Shown here one piece after another: positions 12,067-23,865 of a DNA stretch of 64,000 bases. The stretch comes from Entrophospora sp. SA101 (taxonomy: Eukaryota > Glomeromycota > Glomeromycetes > Entrophosporales > Entrophosporaceae). How positions within the stretch are numbered: the stretch's first letter is position 1; each line of letters begins with the position of its first letter. The stretch spans positions 23,237 to 87,236 of the forward strand of contig CAUDNR010001546.1 in NCBI GenBank assembly GCA_958430865.1. Direction: 5' to 3'. Under the pieces are notes generated by a model that was not told the origin of the DNA, searched no databases, and was given only the letters and a program-made list of their open reading frames with translations. Both the position numbers and the translations under genes were made by a program.

Positions 12067-12246
12067 ATTGTTGTAGTTACTGTCACCACCGCACTTATTA
12101 TTATTACTACCAATGAAACTAGTGCCACTACCATGACCATTAATATAAATGATTTTACCTTGGCTAATAATTCTAACTGTTTTATTCATAATACCACTAC
12201 CACCTCCATCACCGCAACCACCATTTTTATTGTTATCAAATTCCAT
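9655..12246 (-). CDS. Large tetratricopeptide repeat (TPR) protein, copy 1
   Basis: Single-exon protein of 863 aa. Residues 1-95 are Gly/Asn/Ser-rich low complexity with poly-Ser and poly-Asn runs. From about 100 to the end there is an almost unbroken series of around twenty 34-residue TPR units of the type YxxRAxIYxxxxxYxxALxDLxKALxLxP (for example SGYRYRGKAFSKINKYEEAM). TPR arrays are protein-binding scaffolds, often for chaperones, but nothing here names a partner. No catalytic domain, signal peptide or membrane segment is seen. The ATG at 12246 is the first in frame after AT-rich leader sequence. Confidence 0.9.
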
Positions 12247-12794
12247 TATTATATATTTATAATAAAGTTTTTTAAAAAATTGAAATAAGAAAAGAAACTG
12301 TTTATCGGAATTTGAAAAAATTTTATATACAAATTTGGAATTTTAAAAAAATCTTATTAAAACAAAACAACCATCCCAGAATTATTTTCGCATATGCAAT
12401 GTAAATTTTTATGGTAAAATTTAATAATAAATTGAATAATTTTAAACCATGATAACTTTTGTTTTTTATAATTTTATTGTTTAAGTCTTCTATAATAAAG
12501 TTACAGAGAGCTTTTTTTCCTATCTCATTTGGTTATAAAGTTTTCCTATTAGCAATCTTTTTTCAATTTCTTTAGAATATATAAAAAAAATTTTTTTTTT
12601 ATTTAGCAAAAAAAAACTCTCTGTAATCTAAAAGCTTAATCTATTTACTATAATTTCTCTTAGTTTCATGTCTGTATCTCTTTATTTGAAGGCTCTGATA
12701 CAATTTTTATTTATATAGTTTTTACATATATTCTTATTTTTTTTAAAAAAAGTTTGTTATTGATCGGCATTATATTACATCACCTAATTTTGAT
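12247..12794. other. Upstream region of TPR gene and right end of copy 1
   Basis: AT-rich, no gene. From about 12450 the three copies begin to differ: copy 2 has about 24 extra bases (near 33010), and SNPs occur at GATACAATTT and ATTATATTA, where copies 2 and 3 have G. An inverted ACAGAGAG / CTCTCTGT pair lies at 12503-12510 and 12617-12624. Confidence 0.6.
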
Positions 12795-13554
12795 GAATTA
12801 TTTAATAATTTAATTAATCCAATAGAAAAGGGGTTACAGGTATATAATTCAGAAAATAAAATGTGTAATTAATTTTTATCAACATTTTTTTTTTAGAAAT
12901 TTGTTCCATTAACAAGCTTCAATCAATGATTTTTTTAAATAATAATTTTATTAGAATAAATTGATGAGTGGGCTTAAAAATTACGATGCCATCTAAAAAG
13001 AGGATTTGAAAATGGCACAATACCTTATGTAAATGCAATAATTGTATGCATGTACACAAGAACACCATGCTTGTTACATGGTGTGTGATCAGCTGTTTAA
13101 GTTTATTGAAAAATTGATAGCTATACTTCCAGAAAACCTTCTGAACGTAATTGAAGAGTCAAGATATAAACTATATTAACTATATTATTTTTTGGCTCAC
13201 TAGACAAGAAAATTCTATATAAATAATCAATTTAAAGCAAAGCTTTTAGAACCTGATGAAAATGGTAATTCTAATATGTGGAATCTTACCTAGGAGTGCA
13301 TGTGAAACCAAGGAGCAGTTTTTTGGAAAGAGAAGATGGACACTTCACATAATTTAATTTTCACAAAAAACCACCTAATTAGAGATTCATACATGTGGTC
13401 ATTAGCTGATACCAAGCAAGATACTTGGTTTACATTACAGCATCATCTTTCGGTGCAAATTTGAAACATTGGACCCTAAACCAAAATGAATCAAATTTTT
13501 TTCAGATAATGGTGGCCACTATCACAATTCTGTGTTTTGATAGCCACTTCTAAG
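12795..13554. other. Unique flank of copy 1, gene debris
   Basis: Sequence right of the block, not shared with the flanks of copies 2 or 3. Short open bits are present (FDELFNNLINPIEKGLQ near 12790, and others up to 13500) but they are broken by stops and frame changes. They may belong to the same decayed kinase gene as the next feature. Confidence 0.4.
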
Positions 13555-13716
13555 CACATAAAAAAAATCAAGAAAGATGACATCACTTATCATGAAATGC
13601 CAACAATTCGTGCTTTGATCACAGATTTTGGGTTGTGTAGAAAGTTAGGCGATTCCAGTAGTTCTTATAATACTGTTACTGGAATTAGATTTGGAAGCTC
13701 TTTTGGCCGAAATTAA
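13555..13716 (+). pseudogene. Protein kinase fragment (DFG motif)
   Basis: The plus strand reads HEMPTIRALITDFGLCRKLG followed by DSSSSYNTVTGIRFGSSFG and a stop at 13714-13716. ITDFG is the magnesium-binding DFG motif of protein kinases, and the spacing to a G-[ST]-x-x-[FY]-[GM] position resembles an activation segment. The catalytic HRD loop and APE motif are not found in frame on either side. It is a remnant of a kinase of the large families typical of these fungi. Confidence 0.65.
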
Positions 13717-14760
13717 CTAATTCCGCCATTCTTAATTTTTATTCTATCTTAGTTAATTATTATTTTATCCGTAATACGTTTTATTTTTATTTTTTATTAA
13801 TTATTTGTATAACGTCGTAATTTATTTAACTTTATTAAGGAAGAATCGTCTTTCCAATATTGAAATAACTTTTCAATATTGAACGGAAATTTCAATTTTG
13901 AAATATTAGAATTACTAATTAATTAAATTGTATATAAGTAACTTTGTGATAAGTTAATTAGTTTCAACTAAGAAAAACTAAATAAATAAAATAATAAATA
14001 TTTTATTTTATTTAAAACTTTTATCTTCTTTAAACAAAATTATCCGCTAATCCAAAATCATTCCGATCCACACAAAAATAAAAATAATTGTTATCACCAA
14101 TTAAAACATGCTCTCCCAAATTTAATTGGTGACAATACTATTAATAACCCAAAGTGGTACTATTGGTTGGAATTATTGCAAATTGGAATCAATGTTACAA
14201 TATAGAAATTTGTAGGTGAAGCCTGTTGAAGCAAAAATCACTGTTAATTCACATCATGTGAAAGTAAGGTATTATAGTGAAATTTTTAGATATTGCATGC
14301 TATAAAAATAGAATCAACAATCAAAGATTTAGGTGGAATTCCAGTTCAAAAACTGTTTCTGGAATTTCAAATCTGTCCTATTTTGAGTGGCCAATTGAAG
14401 GCCTAAAGTCAAGGATAAATGGATTGAATGGTATTTTTTTCACATACTGCTTTACAGTTGTAATAAAAATTTGGATCTTTAAAATCGAAGGAATTTAGTT
14501 ACAAAAGTTTATATTTAAAAAAACTTACATAATTTCGTCTATTAATATTGTTTATTTTTCAAAATTAAAAAAAAAAAAATGAAAAATTAAAATAATTTAC
14601 AACTAAAATAGCAATAATAATAATAATACTGATAATGTTAATACTGATAATATTAATGATGATAAAATTTTTATTGGGTAGCTGGATGTAAGTGTCGATG
14701 CTTTAGCTCAACAGAGATTCATCATATTTCTATTGCTCCTCTCGCTCAAGCTATTCTTGA
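13717..14760. other. AT-rich stretch without a clear gene
   Basis: Contains mirrored CAATATTGAAA blocks (about 13855-13890) and a TTATCACCAATT / AATTGGTGACAA inverted pair (14092-14135). This could be the edge of an LTR or another transposon, but I cannot define ends. The open frame at 14277-14498 lacks protein-like features. Confidence 0.4.
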
Positions 14761-17169
14761 TTAAAATTTTAGATTAAAGGTTGCAGTAGCAACTTCACCG
14801 GTTTTAATATTTTTGGCATAAGCTTGAAGTTCTATCTGACCAAATATCATATTAAACTCGATTACTCTATCCATTCCCAAGTGTTGTTGAGGTAAATTCA
14901 TTTGTAATTGACCCAACAGCTCCATTCCAGGTTCATCACAGTAAGTTGCGTTATCATTTGTAGTTATAAATATTGGAATGGAGAAGACACTTTGTAGGGA
15001 ATAACTTGGTTTTAGAGTTCTTTTGAACTCTTGATTCACGCCTACTTCTGTACCTCTTTGAACCACCTTACTGAATTTTTGTATACGATTATGTGCAAGT
15101 TTGCGTTCTGGTGGATCAATTCCAGCTCGAAATTGTGGCATTAATAAAATACCATAAGTTTTCTTCAATACTCTAGATTTTATTGTTGCCATGTTTATAC
15201 CATATTCTACTCCTCCTCTAACCACCGCTGCTACTGGCTGTACAGGGACTATCGTTAACAAAATATTAGTATTTAGTTTATTCATTATTTATATTTTTAT
15301 ATGCTTATGTAAAATACCTGATATATTATTAACTTGAGATCGAAATTCATCTCTAATTCTTTTTTGCAAATATTTTGACTCACTGAAACCTCCTACTAAG
15401 AACATTGCAGAACATTTACCACTTTTTTTTAATTGATCTTTTATTAATTTAATAATCTTATTAATAACAGGATCGAATGTTCCTTTAATATCTTCAAAAG
15501 TCATTTCAACAAGCCATTCATTATCTTCTAATTCATCTTTTTTGTCGCTCGAAATATATTGCTTGAGAACTTTACAAACATCATCAATATCCAACTCAAA
15601 ACCATCCAAGTCTTTCCTATCGCCTGTAAATGGTATTTTAATTCTTTGACAAAATTCTTGTACCAAGTATTGATATTGACCATAATGATTTTCCTTTAAT
15701 AATTTGATGGCTCTTTCTCCAACTTTTTTGCCAAGAAAGTCTATGAATTCTAAATCAACAAAACTTCCACCACAAAAACCTCCTGATCTTTCAGTAACTT
15801 CTCCTAACGTATCTCCTTCCATTAATCTTCTTGTAGTCAAATCCACTGTACCACCACCACAATCAACAATCATATATGATGCTATATTATAGATATAAAT
15901 ATAAATGCAACATAATAAATAATAATCCAAAAACTATCTTATCGTTTACTAGTAAGGTATAATTCTTTATAATTGGAGAAAATAATTAAAAAAAACTATA
16001 AACGCACTTCCTGGTTCTGTAAGTGAATGCTCTTTCAAAACTTTCATACAATGTATTGCTGCGGCCTCAGCTATTGAAAAAAACAAAAATTATATAAATA
16101 AAAATATATTATTGTATAATAATTTAAACTTCTTTTCCTCAATAAAAATCATTACTTACGCTCAGTTGTAAATTGTAAATTTTGAGTATTTTTAACATTA
16201 ATTAGCTTTGCATTAAATGCACATTCTCTCATTGTAGCAATAGCTTGTTCATTAAATTCTAATATAGGTGCAAATAAAAATATAATATATAAATATAGTA
16301 TATATCAGATAATTATATTACTTAATAATATATTTACAAACGTATAAAGTAATGTTATGATAAATATTTTACCTGCTGGAACTGTAAGAACTAATCGAAC
16401 ATTTTTATAGAAATCAATTCCTGGCCATCTCATCGCAACTGTGTCTATAATTAACTAAAATATCATTAATTAACACCTTTAATAACAATAAAATTAACTA
16501 GTATAGGTTTTCTTTTTATAAAAAGATTTAAAATTTACTTTTCCTAATAAAATGATAGTCATGATAAAGGAAAAATTAGGAAATTATATTAAAAAAAAGA
16601 ATTAAATTTTAAAACAATCCAATAAAGAAAATTCGATATTTACCAATCTGTTCAAGGTAATCGGATATGACACGTTTATGACTTAAATCTCCAGGCAATT
16701 TTGTTTTTTGATGATCAGGCACATTACCTAAATGCAATTTAAACAACTCTGCAATTACTTTTGAAGTGTTTAGATTATTATTTCTTCCTCTACGTTCACG
16801 TTTTGCCAATGCAGGCTGTCCCCATGCCACAACCTTTTCAAATGAATCGTTATATTGAAGCACAGTATTGGTTTTCAATCTACCAGAATAACCTGTCCAT
16901 GTTTCATTTGTTACGATCTCAGGGTTGGCTAAGTTTGCATATGCGAATCCCTGAAAAATTTATCATTATGATTTTGATCAGTTAATTGAAAAAAAAGATC
17001 ATTACAAGTTTTTTTTACTTACAGAATATGTTGTTCCGAAATCTAAATAAATACAATAAATAAGAAATAGTGTTTCTCACTTTAAAATTCCCATTTCAAC
17101 AAAATAAACCACCTCATTACCTATACAAACAACTACACGGATATCATTGTTCCAAGAAGACGAAGACAT
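14761..17169 (-). CDS. HSPA12-like Hsp70-family ATPase, eight exons
   Basis: Exons 17169-17121, 17042-17023, 16950-16644, 16444-16373, 16258-16160, 16070-16008, 15881-15318 and 15248-14761 have GT-AG borders and matching phases, and sum to 1662 nt (553 aa). The product has the split Hsp70 nucleotide-binding fold: phosphate-1 loop DFGTTYSG across the exon 2/3 join, LVLTVPA, the phosphate-2 motif MIVDCGGGTVDLT, and the adenosine motif MFLVGGFSESKYLQ. There is no classical substrate-binding lid, as in the divergent HSPA12 group. Such proteins are numerous in arbuscular mycorrhizal fungi; clients are unknown. The ATG at 17169 gives MSSSSWNNDIRVVVCIG, a plausible first strand. The 3' region downstream shows no sign of decay. 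Confidence 0.88.
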
Positions 17170-17802
17170 TCTCAAGATAACAAAAAATATGGTATATTTA
17201 ATTAAAATTAAAAAAATAAAATGGTATTTTGTATTTGGAAAAATAAAAAGTAAATCGTGTGCGTCACAGTGCAGATCATTAATTTTGTATTCTTATTGAA
17301 ATATAAAACATTGACCATTTCAATAGAAAATGCATGTGTTTTATCATTTAAAATATTTTCACACCAGATATTGGCAACCAAGTATAAGTTTCTGCCAATA
17401 TTGATAAATTTGATAAAATATGGTTTTTTTCCCTCCAATATGAATTTAAGTCAAAATCCATACCATAGATTTCATCAAGAACACAATAAAATACTCATTC
17501 TGCCATTAAATCATTTGATGAGTCACCAAGTTCTGACATAGTGTTATATAAACTCATGTCATGATGTGAATTAGAAAATTTAAATACTGAAGGTCAAAAC
17601 ATCATATGGATTGATTGCTAAGTAATTATTGATGTGTTTCTCAAATTTTTTTAAAGCAACTTTATATGCTTCTGAAAAATTTTTTTAAAGATAATTGAGA
17701 TGAATTTGATTATTTTATGATTTGTCTAACATTTCATTGCCAAATAGTGGATTATTGACACCGTTATTTAACATAACACTTGTTTGATCTAATGGTTTAT
17801 TC
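17170..17802. other. Intergenic, no gene seen
   Basis: Upstream region of the Hsp70 gene. The open frames on both strands around 17208-17541 are mutual shadows of low-complexity sequence, and I see no domain or intron signal. 17795-17802 is the left target duplication of the next element. Confidence 0.5.
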
Positions 17803-17923
17803 CAGGGTTGGCAATAGACTGGATCCATCAAGACCAATGGGTTTTGGTCCAGTCCATTGCCATTAATAAAATACTAAATGGTTAAAATGCTACACAAATG
17901 GACTGATAACATGGTCAATCCTG
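17803..17923. mobile_element. hAT-type MITE, 121 bp, with 8-bp TSD
   Basis: Starts CAGGGTTGGCAA and ends with the imperfect complement (GGTCAATCCTG). It is flanked by the perfect 8-bp direct repeat GTTTATTC at 17795-17802 and 17924-17931. An 8-bp target duplication and CAG...CTG ends are hallmarks of hAT elements. A relative lies at 38495-38607. Confidence 0.85.
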
Positions 17924-18553
17924 GTTTATTCCAAATTCAATACCTGTAACAAATTTATTATTGTATGAATTAGTTAAAAGACTATCATGGATGATTAACA
18001 TTTTGTATGGATAACTTTAAACTTGCTTTTTGGCATTAAAAGCTCAAAAAAAATTTACAATTTCTAAATAAATTATATTGTTTTGATGAAACAAGGTCTT
18101 TAATTGTCCTACTACCATCATTTATTGCTGATTCTTCAAGAAAAAATAACCAATATGAGGACATAACCAGAAGACCAAGAGCACCATCTTGCTTTTACTA
18201 GAAGTGGTGATGGAGTACTTTTATTTTGTGTTGAGGAAGTTGATATTAGAGTTGCCTTTCTAAACTACCTTTGAAACTGAATTATTTCTAAAGTGATCAA
18301 GTCATTTAAATTTCTTCATTTAAATTTAATCTGAGAATTAAAGGTCCGTTTGAGATAATTTCCGCGAATCAATTATTTTTCCGATTTTCTTTTCATGCAA
18401 GTTTCTATTTCGTAAATCGAAATCATTTTAATTAAATTGATAAAAATATAACAATTCTTATTTGTTCTAATATAATTATTTTCTTCTTAAAAATATATAT
18501 AATCTGATGTAGATATAAATAGTTCATCAAATTCAAAAAAACATGGCGTGCAA

Positions 18554-18859
18554 CCAAAAAATGCAGTTTGGCAATATTTTGAATGTTATCCTTCAAAACA
18601 TCCGGGACATTTTGGAGTCAAACGCAAAGCATGTAATTGTGAAAATAAAGATTAAGAATATTTATTTGATTTGGGATTGTTAGGAGTTTCGAAACAGTTT
18701 ATCTCATTTTCTAAACCAGTTTAGAATGGTTTTAATTTCGAATAATTCTAAATTCAAGAGTTTCGGAAGACAACTTTAGTTGATATTGAAGAAGAACTTG
18801 AAATCAATGATGATGGCATTATTGGTGATGATGAGAATGTTTCGGATGGAAATAAATAG
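18554..18859 (+). pseudogene. Degenerate BED-finger (hAT transposase) remnant
   Basis: 18554-18655 reads AVWQYFECYPSKHPGHFG then VKRKACNCENKD and a stop. The W-x2-F start and the place of the cysteines resemble a BED zinc finger, with one expected Cys replaced by Arg. A second open part at 18776-18859 (DIEEELEINDDGIIGDDENV) is acidic, like the region after BED fingers. The two parts are in different frames. This is probably the decayed start of a hAT transposase or a gene derived from one. Confidence 0.45.
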
Positions 18860-20407
18860 CATTTCTAACTAAGAATTCATGTCATCTTTTTCTAGCACTA
18901 GGATAAATGAATGCCTTCTTAATATTTTTAACTACATCATTGACAATGTTAAACTCTTTGAAATCAGATCAAGTTTTTCCAACTAAGTTATAAATATAAG
19001 CCATGCAACAGTTATGGATTAAACTTGAAATTAAAAGGTAAAGAATAAAACGAATATATCGAAGGCCAGCCAATCATATTACGGACATGTGACCTCGTCT
19101 CTTTTTAATAGCAACAGATTTTTGACGAAAGAGTTAAGATTTTCTAAAGGTGTAGAAAAAATTCAAGGTATATATAATTGACGTAATATGGAATAGCATC
19201 ACCTTGTTTTCTAAAAGATTAATAATCAACTTTTTTTTAAGGAATACCTACTATAATAGTCGCAGGACATTGCAAATCAAATGTCATTCAATATAAACGT
19301 TACACGAATAAAATTATTATCGTCCACTTCAAAAAAAAAATTCTCCGTTTTTCATATAGCAAGCGGTTTTCAACCATAATAAAATTTTTAGAGCCAGACT
19401 AGAACTTTCTAACAACAGTTAAAAGAAAAGGTTAGCTTAAATATTGGTTATTCTACGCTAGGTCAGAAGCGTTTCTTTTCTTCACACTTATTTTAAGATT
19501 TTCTTCCAACTAGTATGCAGACTAAAACAAATTCAGCGGCAACAATTGTGCCAAAGTGTTCCTACAAAGTCACTTATAACTATTTGAAAGGTTGTGTTAG
19601 AAAAATTTAGACTTTAATTATAAGAGACTGATTTATAATTATTTATAGGTTATTAATTTATTAATTATTATAATATTAATTGATGGAATGAAACTATCAT
19701 AGCAACACTATAATAGAAATGTTTAAAAGTTAAGTAGGCTATTACTAGCTTGTATATAAAAAACAAATCTTGGTTTTTACAAGTACAATCTGTGCTTATT
19801 ATTAATACTATTTATTAATATATTGTTATGCAATCATCTAGATCTTATATACATCGGAATTAATGAGAGTGAATATATAGTATTAGTAATAAAATAAATA
19901 TATAAATAAAAAAATAATTAATAATAACAATATGTGTAATATTAATCATTTCAAAGAGTAAAAAAAAAAAAAATTTTTTAACTAAATCATAAGAAACATC
20001 TCATTTTTTTCATCTCATGCTTCCCAAAAAATTGTGTTTAGTAAAAATTGATAAATATAGGCAAACAACAAATTTATTTATTATTTATTTATTACAAAAA
20101 AAAAAAAATAGTAGATCAAAACTAAAAATCATACAATCCACCCCAAGTAAGAAAAAAAGCAGTGTTACTGGATTTGAGTAATCTTTTATAAGTGTTAATG
20201 AATCATACTGTATAATGAAGCTTTTTCTAAAAACAAATGCTTCACTATATCCAGAACCAACTGTATGTTGACAAATTACAATGTCATTTGCTGTTTTCAA
20301 ATGACCAAGGTCATTTGGTATATGAAATTAATAATAAAATATTATGTCTATGTCATTTCACTTTTATTCTCTTATCTTATTCAAGAACAAAAATTGTAAT
20401 TACAATG
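18860..20407. other. Repeat-rich intergenic region
   Basis: Apart from the dispersed repeat listed separately, I see AT-rich sequence without a convincing gene. Some stretches (such as 18060-18260 just upstream and 18880-19000) look like eroded coding DNA but are broken in every frame. Confidence 0.4.
19318..19655. repeat. Dispersed repeat, inverted relative of 9020-9345
   Basis: Reverse-complement relative of the repeat inside the large block. The match starts near the TATAATTATTTATAG end and runs through AGAGCC to CTCCGTTTTTCATATAGC. It is more diverged than the three block copies are from each other, so it reflects an older insertion. Confidence 0.65.
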
Positions 20408-20717
20408 GGCACCTTCAAAAATTATTAGATTGAGATTGAGATTGAATTTTAATATGAAATTTCAATAGTAAAAAAAATTTTTTTAAATATTGAAGTACCC
20501 AAAAAACAAAGACATCAATACTAAAATCATTAGAATTGGTATTTGTAAGTTCAAGGTCCAATTCATTTCTTTGATGATTAATAAAAAGAGAAAAGAGACA
20601 TAAAAATTCCATTTTTAATTAATAATTGTCAATCATCTTGATATTGATAAAATAATTTTTGATCATGGATTGAAAATTTCAATCTCAATCTCAATATAAT
20701 AATTTTTGAAGGCATCC
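20408..20717. mobile_element. MITE-like element with about 40-bp inverted ends
   Basis: Left end CCTTCAAAAATTATTAGATT...GAGATTGAATTTT (20412-20450) is mirrored by 20672-20713 (AAAATTTCAATCTCAATCTC...TAATAATTTTTGAAGG). The CAATGG / CCATTG just outside both ends may extend the repeat. The inside has no coding capacity. The family cannot be assigned and no clear target duplication is seen. Confidence 0.65.
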
Positions 20718-20780
20718 GATACCATTGAAATGAATTAATAGAAAAAAAATTTTCCTTGTATGATGAACTCAATAAAAAAA

Positions 20781-21245
20781 TTAATTAATTTTATTTAACT
20801 TTAGACATCCCTTGTGAAAACCAACATTATCAGCAAGAAAAGCAGCATTCAAATCATTGATGAAAATATCCATCTCATCATCATCATATGTATCAGACAA
20901 TACCAACTGGTTAATAATGCATGTTGATGAATTTGGTAGTCTACATAATGGTGATGATTTAGAAGGTGATTTCCACAAAATCTGGTATATAAAATGTAAT
21001 AACATTTAATAAATTTCTTTAAATATAAAATATTAAAAACATTTACTCACAGATATTGGAAATTTTGGAGGTATATGAATATTTCCACATATAAATTTGA
21101 AAACTTGTTGTGCATGTTCTCTATTTAAATTGTTTAAGTATTCTATAAAAATATTATATAAATTTTTACGTTTGTCTGTATTTAATCCGTTATTTATTTC
21201 AATTTCATCTAAATATTCTATAATATCATTCCCGTTTTCTACCAC
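20781..21245 (-). pseudogene. Fragment of an unrecognised two-exon gene
   Basis: Exon parts 21245-21051 and 20981-20781 join by a GTGAGT...ACCAG intron in phase 0. They give about 130 residues (NIHIPPKFPIS then ILWKSPSKSSPLCRLP...) ending at a normal stop. No ATG precedes the first part; an upstream stop lies a few codons before it, and the frame reaches back toward the N gap. It is either the 3' part of a gene with more exons upstream or a truncated copy. No family recognised. Confidence 0.45.
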
Positions 21246-21340
21246 TTTATACTTATTTTAAGCTTTTCTCTTCATTTCAGTACCAAAAAACCAACATTTG
21301 TGATGTAGGTTGCCAAGAAAACATTTTTAAAAAATAATAA

Positions 21341-21350
21341 NNNNNNNNNN
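21341..21350. other. Assembly gap (10 N)
   Basis: Ten N. The contig on the right starts directly inside the Tc1 right end of copy 2, so the true left neighbour of copy 2 is unknown. Confidence 1.
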
Positions 21351-21423
21351 ATTTAATTATGTTATGTAATCATTGAGTTATGTAATATTTTTGTGACCAC
21401 CATTTTTTTTGAATCACACTGTA

Positions 21424-21543
21424 AGTTTCATATGCTTTATTTATTATAGAACTGCATTTAGCAGCTTCAGTGAATTTTCTAAATGGACCATGAGATTCAC
21501 AACCTTCAAGAACACATGGGCCATGATTTTTAGGTTTTGGCAT
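21424..21543 (-). pseudogene. 5' end of Cys-rich family gene cut by Tc1, copy 2
   Basis: Same 40-codon start as in copy 1 (ATG at 21543), interrupted by the same Tc1 terminus at TA 21422-21423. The sharing of the exact insertion site means Tc1 was present before copies 1 and 2 separated, or that one converted the other. Confidence 0.7.
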
Positions 21544-21947
21544 TTTAAATTATTTAAATATTTGGTTTATGGTTGTTGTAACTTTTTTTTTTTTCAATTT
21601 AATTTTATGAATTTACTTGTCTTTTTATTATAAATGATTTTTTTATTTTGTGTTGTTAAAAAACAAAAAAACACCATTACCTTGTTAGAAATGCAAATAA
21701 AAAAAATTCACCTTGTTAAAAAATGGGAAAACCATTGCCTTGTTAAAAAGATTAATTAAAGAAACCACTTTGTTAACACGAACAATGAAAAATTATTATA
21801 TAAAATTAACCAATAAAAATTAATTTTATGAGTGATGTTTTTGAATGGTGATCGTCAAAAATATCACAAAATTTAGCCAATGAAATCAAATGTCCACTAT
21901 GTTGTGATTAACTAATTGATCCATTTAATATTAATATACATATGTAT

Positions 21948-22042
21948 CTGGAAATTAAAAACTTATGCTGGGGTCAAAATTGGTCAGCCAGCATTATACG
22001 GAGGATGCTGGTCGATTTTGATCCAGGAGTTTTAATTTCCTG
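21948..22042. repeat. Palindrome upstream of HECT gene, copy 2
   Basis: Unchanged copy of the imperfect palindrome described at 1410-1504. Confidence 0.7.
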
Positions 22043-22178
22043 ATGTTTTTTTTCAGAATGATTTTGATTGGTTCTTTCATTATACTGACATGTCACGAGG
22101 CATTCGGTTTTGTCATAGCGTGATGAATGAATTGTGTTTAACATGTATAACAGTTTTTACTTATAAATTAATCAAAAG

Positions 22179-23230
22179 ATGAGCAACAATAATAATCAAC
22201 GTTATGGCCTAAGAACTCGAAAAACCAACCCAGATTATAGAGATAATTTTAGAAGAAGTAATCTAGACAATAACACTCTAAATCGTAGAAGATCCAGTAA
22301 CAATAATCAAAGAACTCGTGGACAAAATTCTGGTGGTAGTAATAATAATAATGATAGTTCCAGCAGTACTAGCAGCAGCAAGCTTGCAACTGCTGCACCA
22401 TCATCAACAACAAGTCCTTCTAAGAGGATGCAACAGCAGAAAAAGCAACGTCTAAAACCGGTTAGCTGTATCATATTTAAGAAAAGTGAATTAGAAAAAA
22501 TTGTAAATGAACTTACTACAGATTTTGAAAACAAACTAGTAAACTTGTATCGTTTTCTTTTGGATACAAATGTATCATATCTGAGTCTAAAAGAACTTCA
22601 TTTTTTTGAAAAGTTATCTTACTGTCTTAAAAATCCTAAAAATCAATACATATTTACAAAAATATTTATTAAACCTTTAAATGAATCTGATGTGTGGAAA
22701 GCACCTTTCAAAAAAATTGTAATAGCATTGTTATATTTTATGGAGAGAGAGAATTTTTATAACTATATTGATTTTTCAGTGGATAAATTAGAACAAGATG
22801 ACGACACCAATGATGTTGATAAGGATGACTATAATTATAATTATGATATTGTTGTTGATGATGATGATGTTGTTGTTGACAAAGAAGTAGAAAATGAAGA
22901 CAAAATATATTCGGAAATGTTGTCAAACATTTATCAGCCTTTTAAATCTGATAATAATGTACTAGAATTCACACCACCACAATCCACAAGTTTTTCTAGA
23001 CCAGGCATTAAAATGATGATTTGTGGAAATGTTAAATTAAGAATAAAATATCGAGACAAAGAACTTAAAATCACGACAAAATTATTTACTAGATTTAGAG
23101 AATTAGCCAATAGAATAAAACTTGATGATAATAATAATTGTCTTAGTGACATTGGGACAAATATTATGATGAGAAATAATGATATAAGAAACTTAAGAGG
23201 TCCATTTACAGTACAAGAACAAATAGATGA

Positions 23231-23263
<33 letters not shown>

Positions 23264-23810
23264 TGATGATGATGATGATGATTCGTCAGAAGAAATTTTT
23301 AATAGACGTCAACAACTGCTACATTTACAACAGCGGAGGCGACGGCGGCAGGAGCAGCAACAACAACCCAATAATATACTAGGAGAAGATGAAGATGAGG
23401 ATGAAGATGGTTTAAGTGACTCATATACTAGTAGGCGACAAAACTTTGATCTTGATGAGGATGAGGATGAGCGTGAAGAACTTGATGAATTATTTGCAGA
23501 ACAGAATAGGTTAGAACTTTCTATTTCGCAAGGAGACAATAATGAGGAACTAAATAATAATAATGATTATGAACAAGAAACAAATGACATTGACACAGTT
23601 GAAGATGAACATGAAGTTGATATTGAAAATGGTGATGATGGTATTGAAAACGGCGAAAGAAATTATAATGAAGAAATTGATGATCATGTTGATGATAATG
23701 GTGAGTATTTTGATGAAGAATTTGATATTATCGAACACGCTGAGGATTTATTCTATAATGAAGGGTTAGATGAAAATAATATATTTTATGATGGACCAGC
23801 AGAGTTTCAC

Positions 23811-23865
<55 letters not shown>

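Larger units (their letters stand above)
813..12794 (+). repeat. Large duplicated block, copy 1
   Basis: First of three same-orientation copies of a block of about 12 kb. It includes the right end of the Tc1 element, the 5' end of a Cys-rich gene, HECT, MIT and TPR genes, and an ADE1 remnant. Features in copies 2 and 3 lie exactly 20538 and 48448 bases further on, so no net indel occurred over about 1.2-12.4 kb. Similarity to the other copies ends after TTTTGAT at 12794; copies 2 and 3 share about 30 more bases. The span 813-883 is shared only with copy 2. Confidence 0.95.

Noticed and set aside
813..12794. The 12-kb block as a giant transposon
   Set aside because: No inverted ends or target duplications at the limits of similarity, limits differ between copies, and the left edge lies inside a gene; it fits a segmental duplication better.
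13717..14140. Solo LTR
   Set aside because: Some TATA-like and polyadenylation-like signals, but no TG...CA borders with a target duplication could be found.
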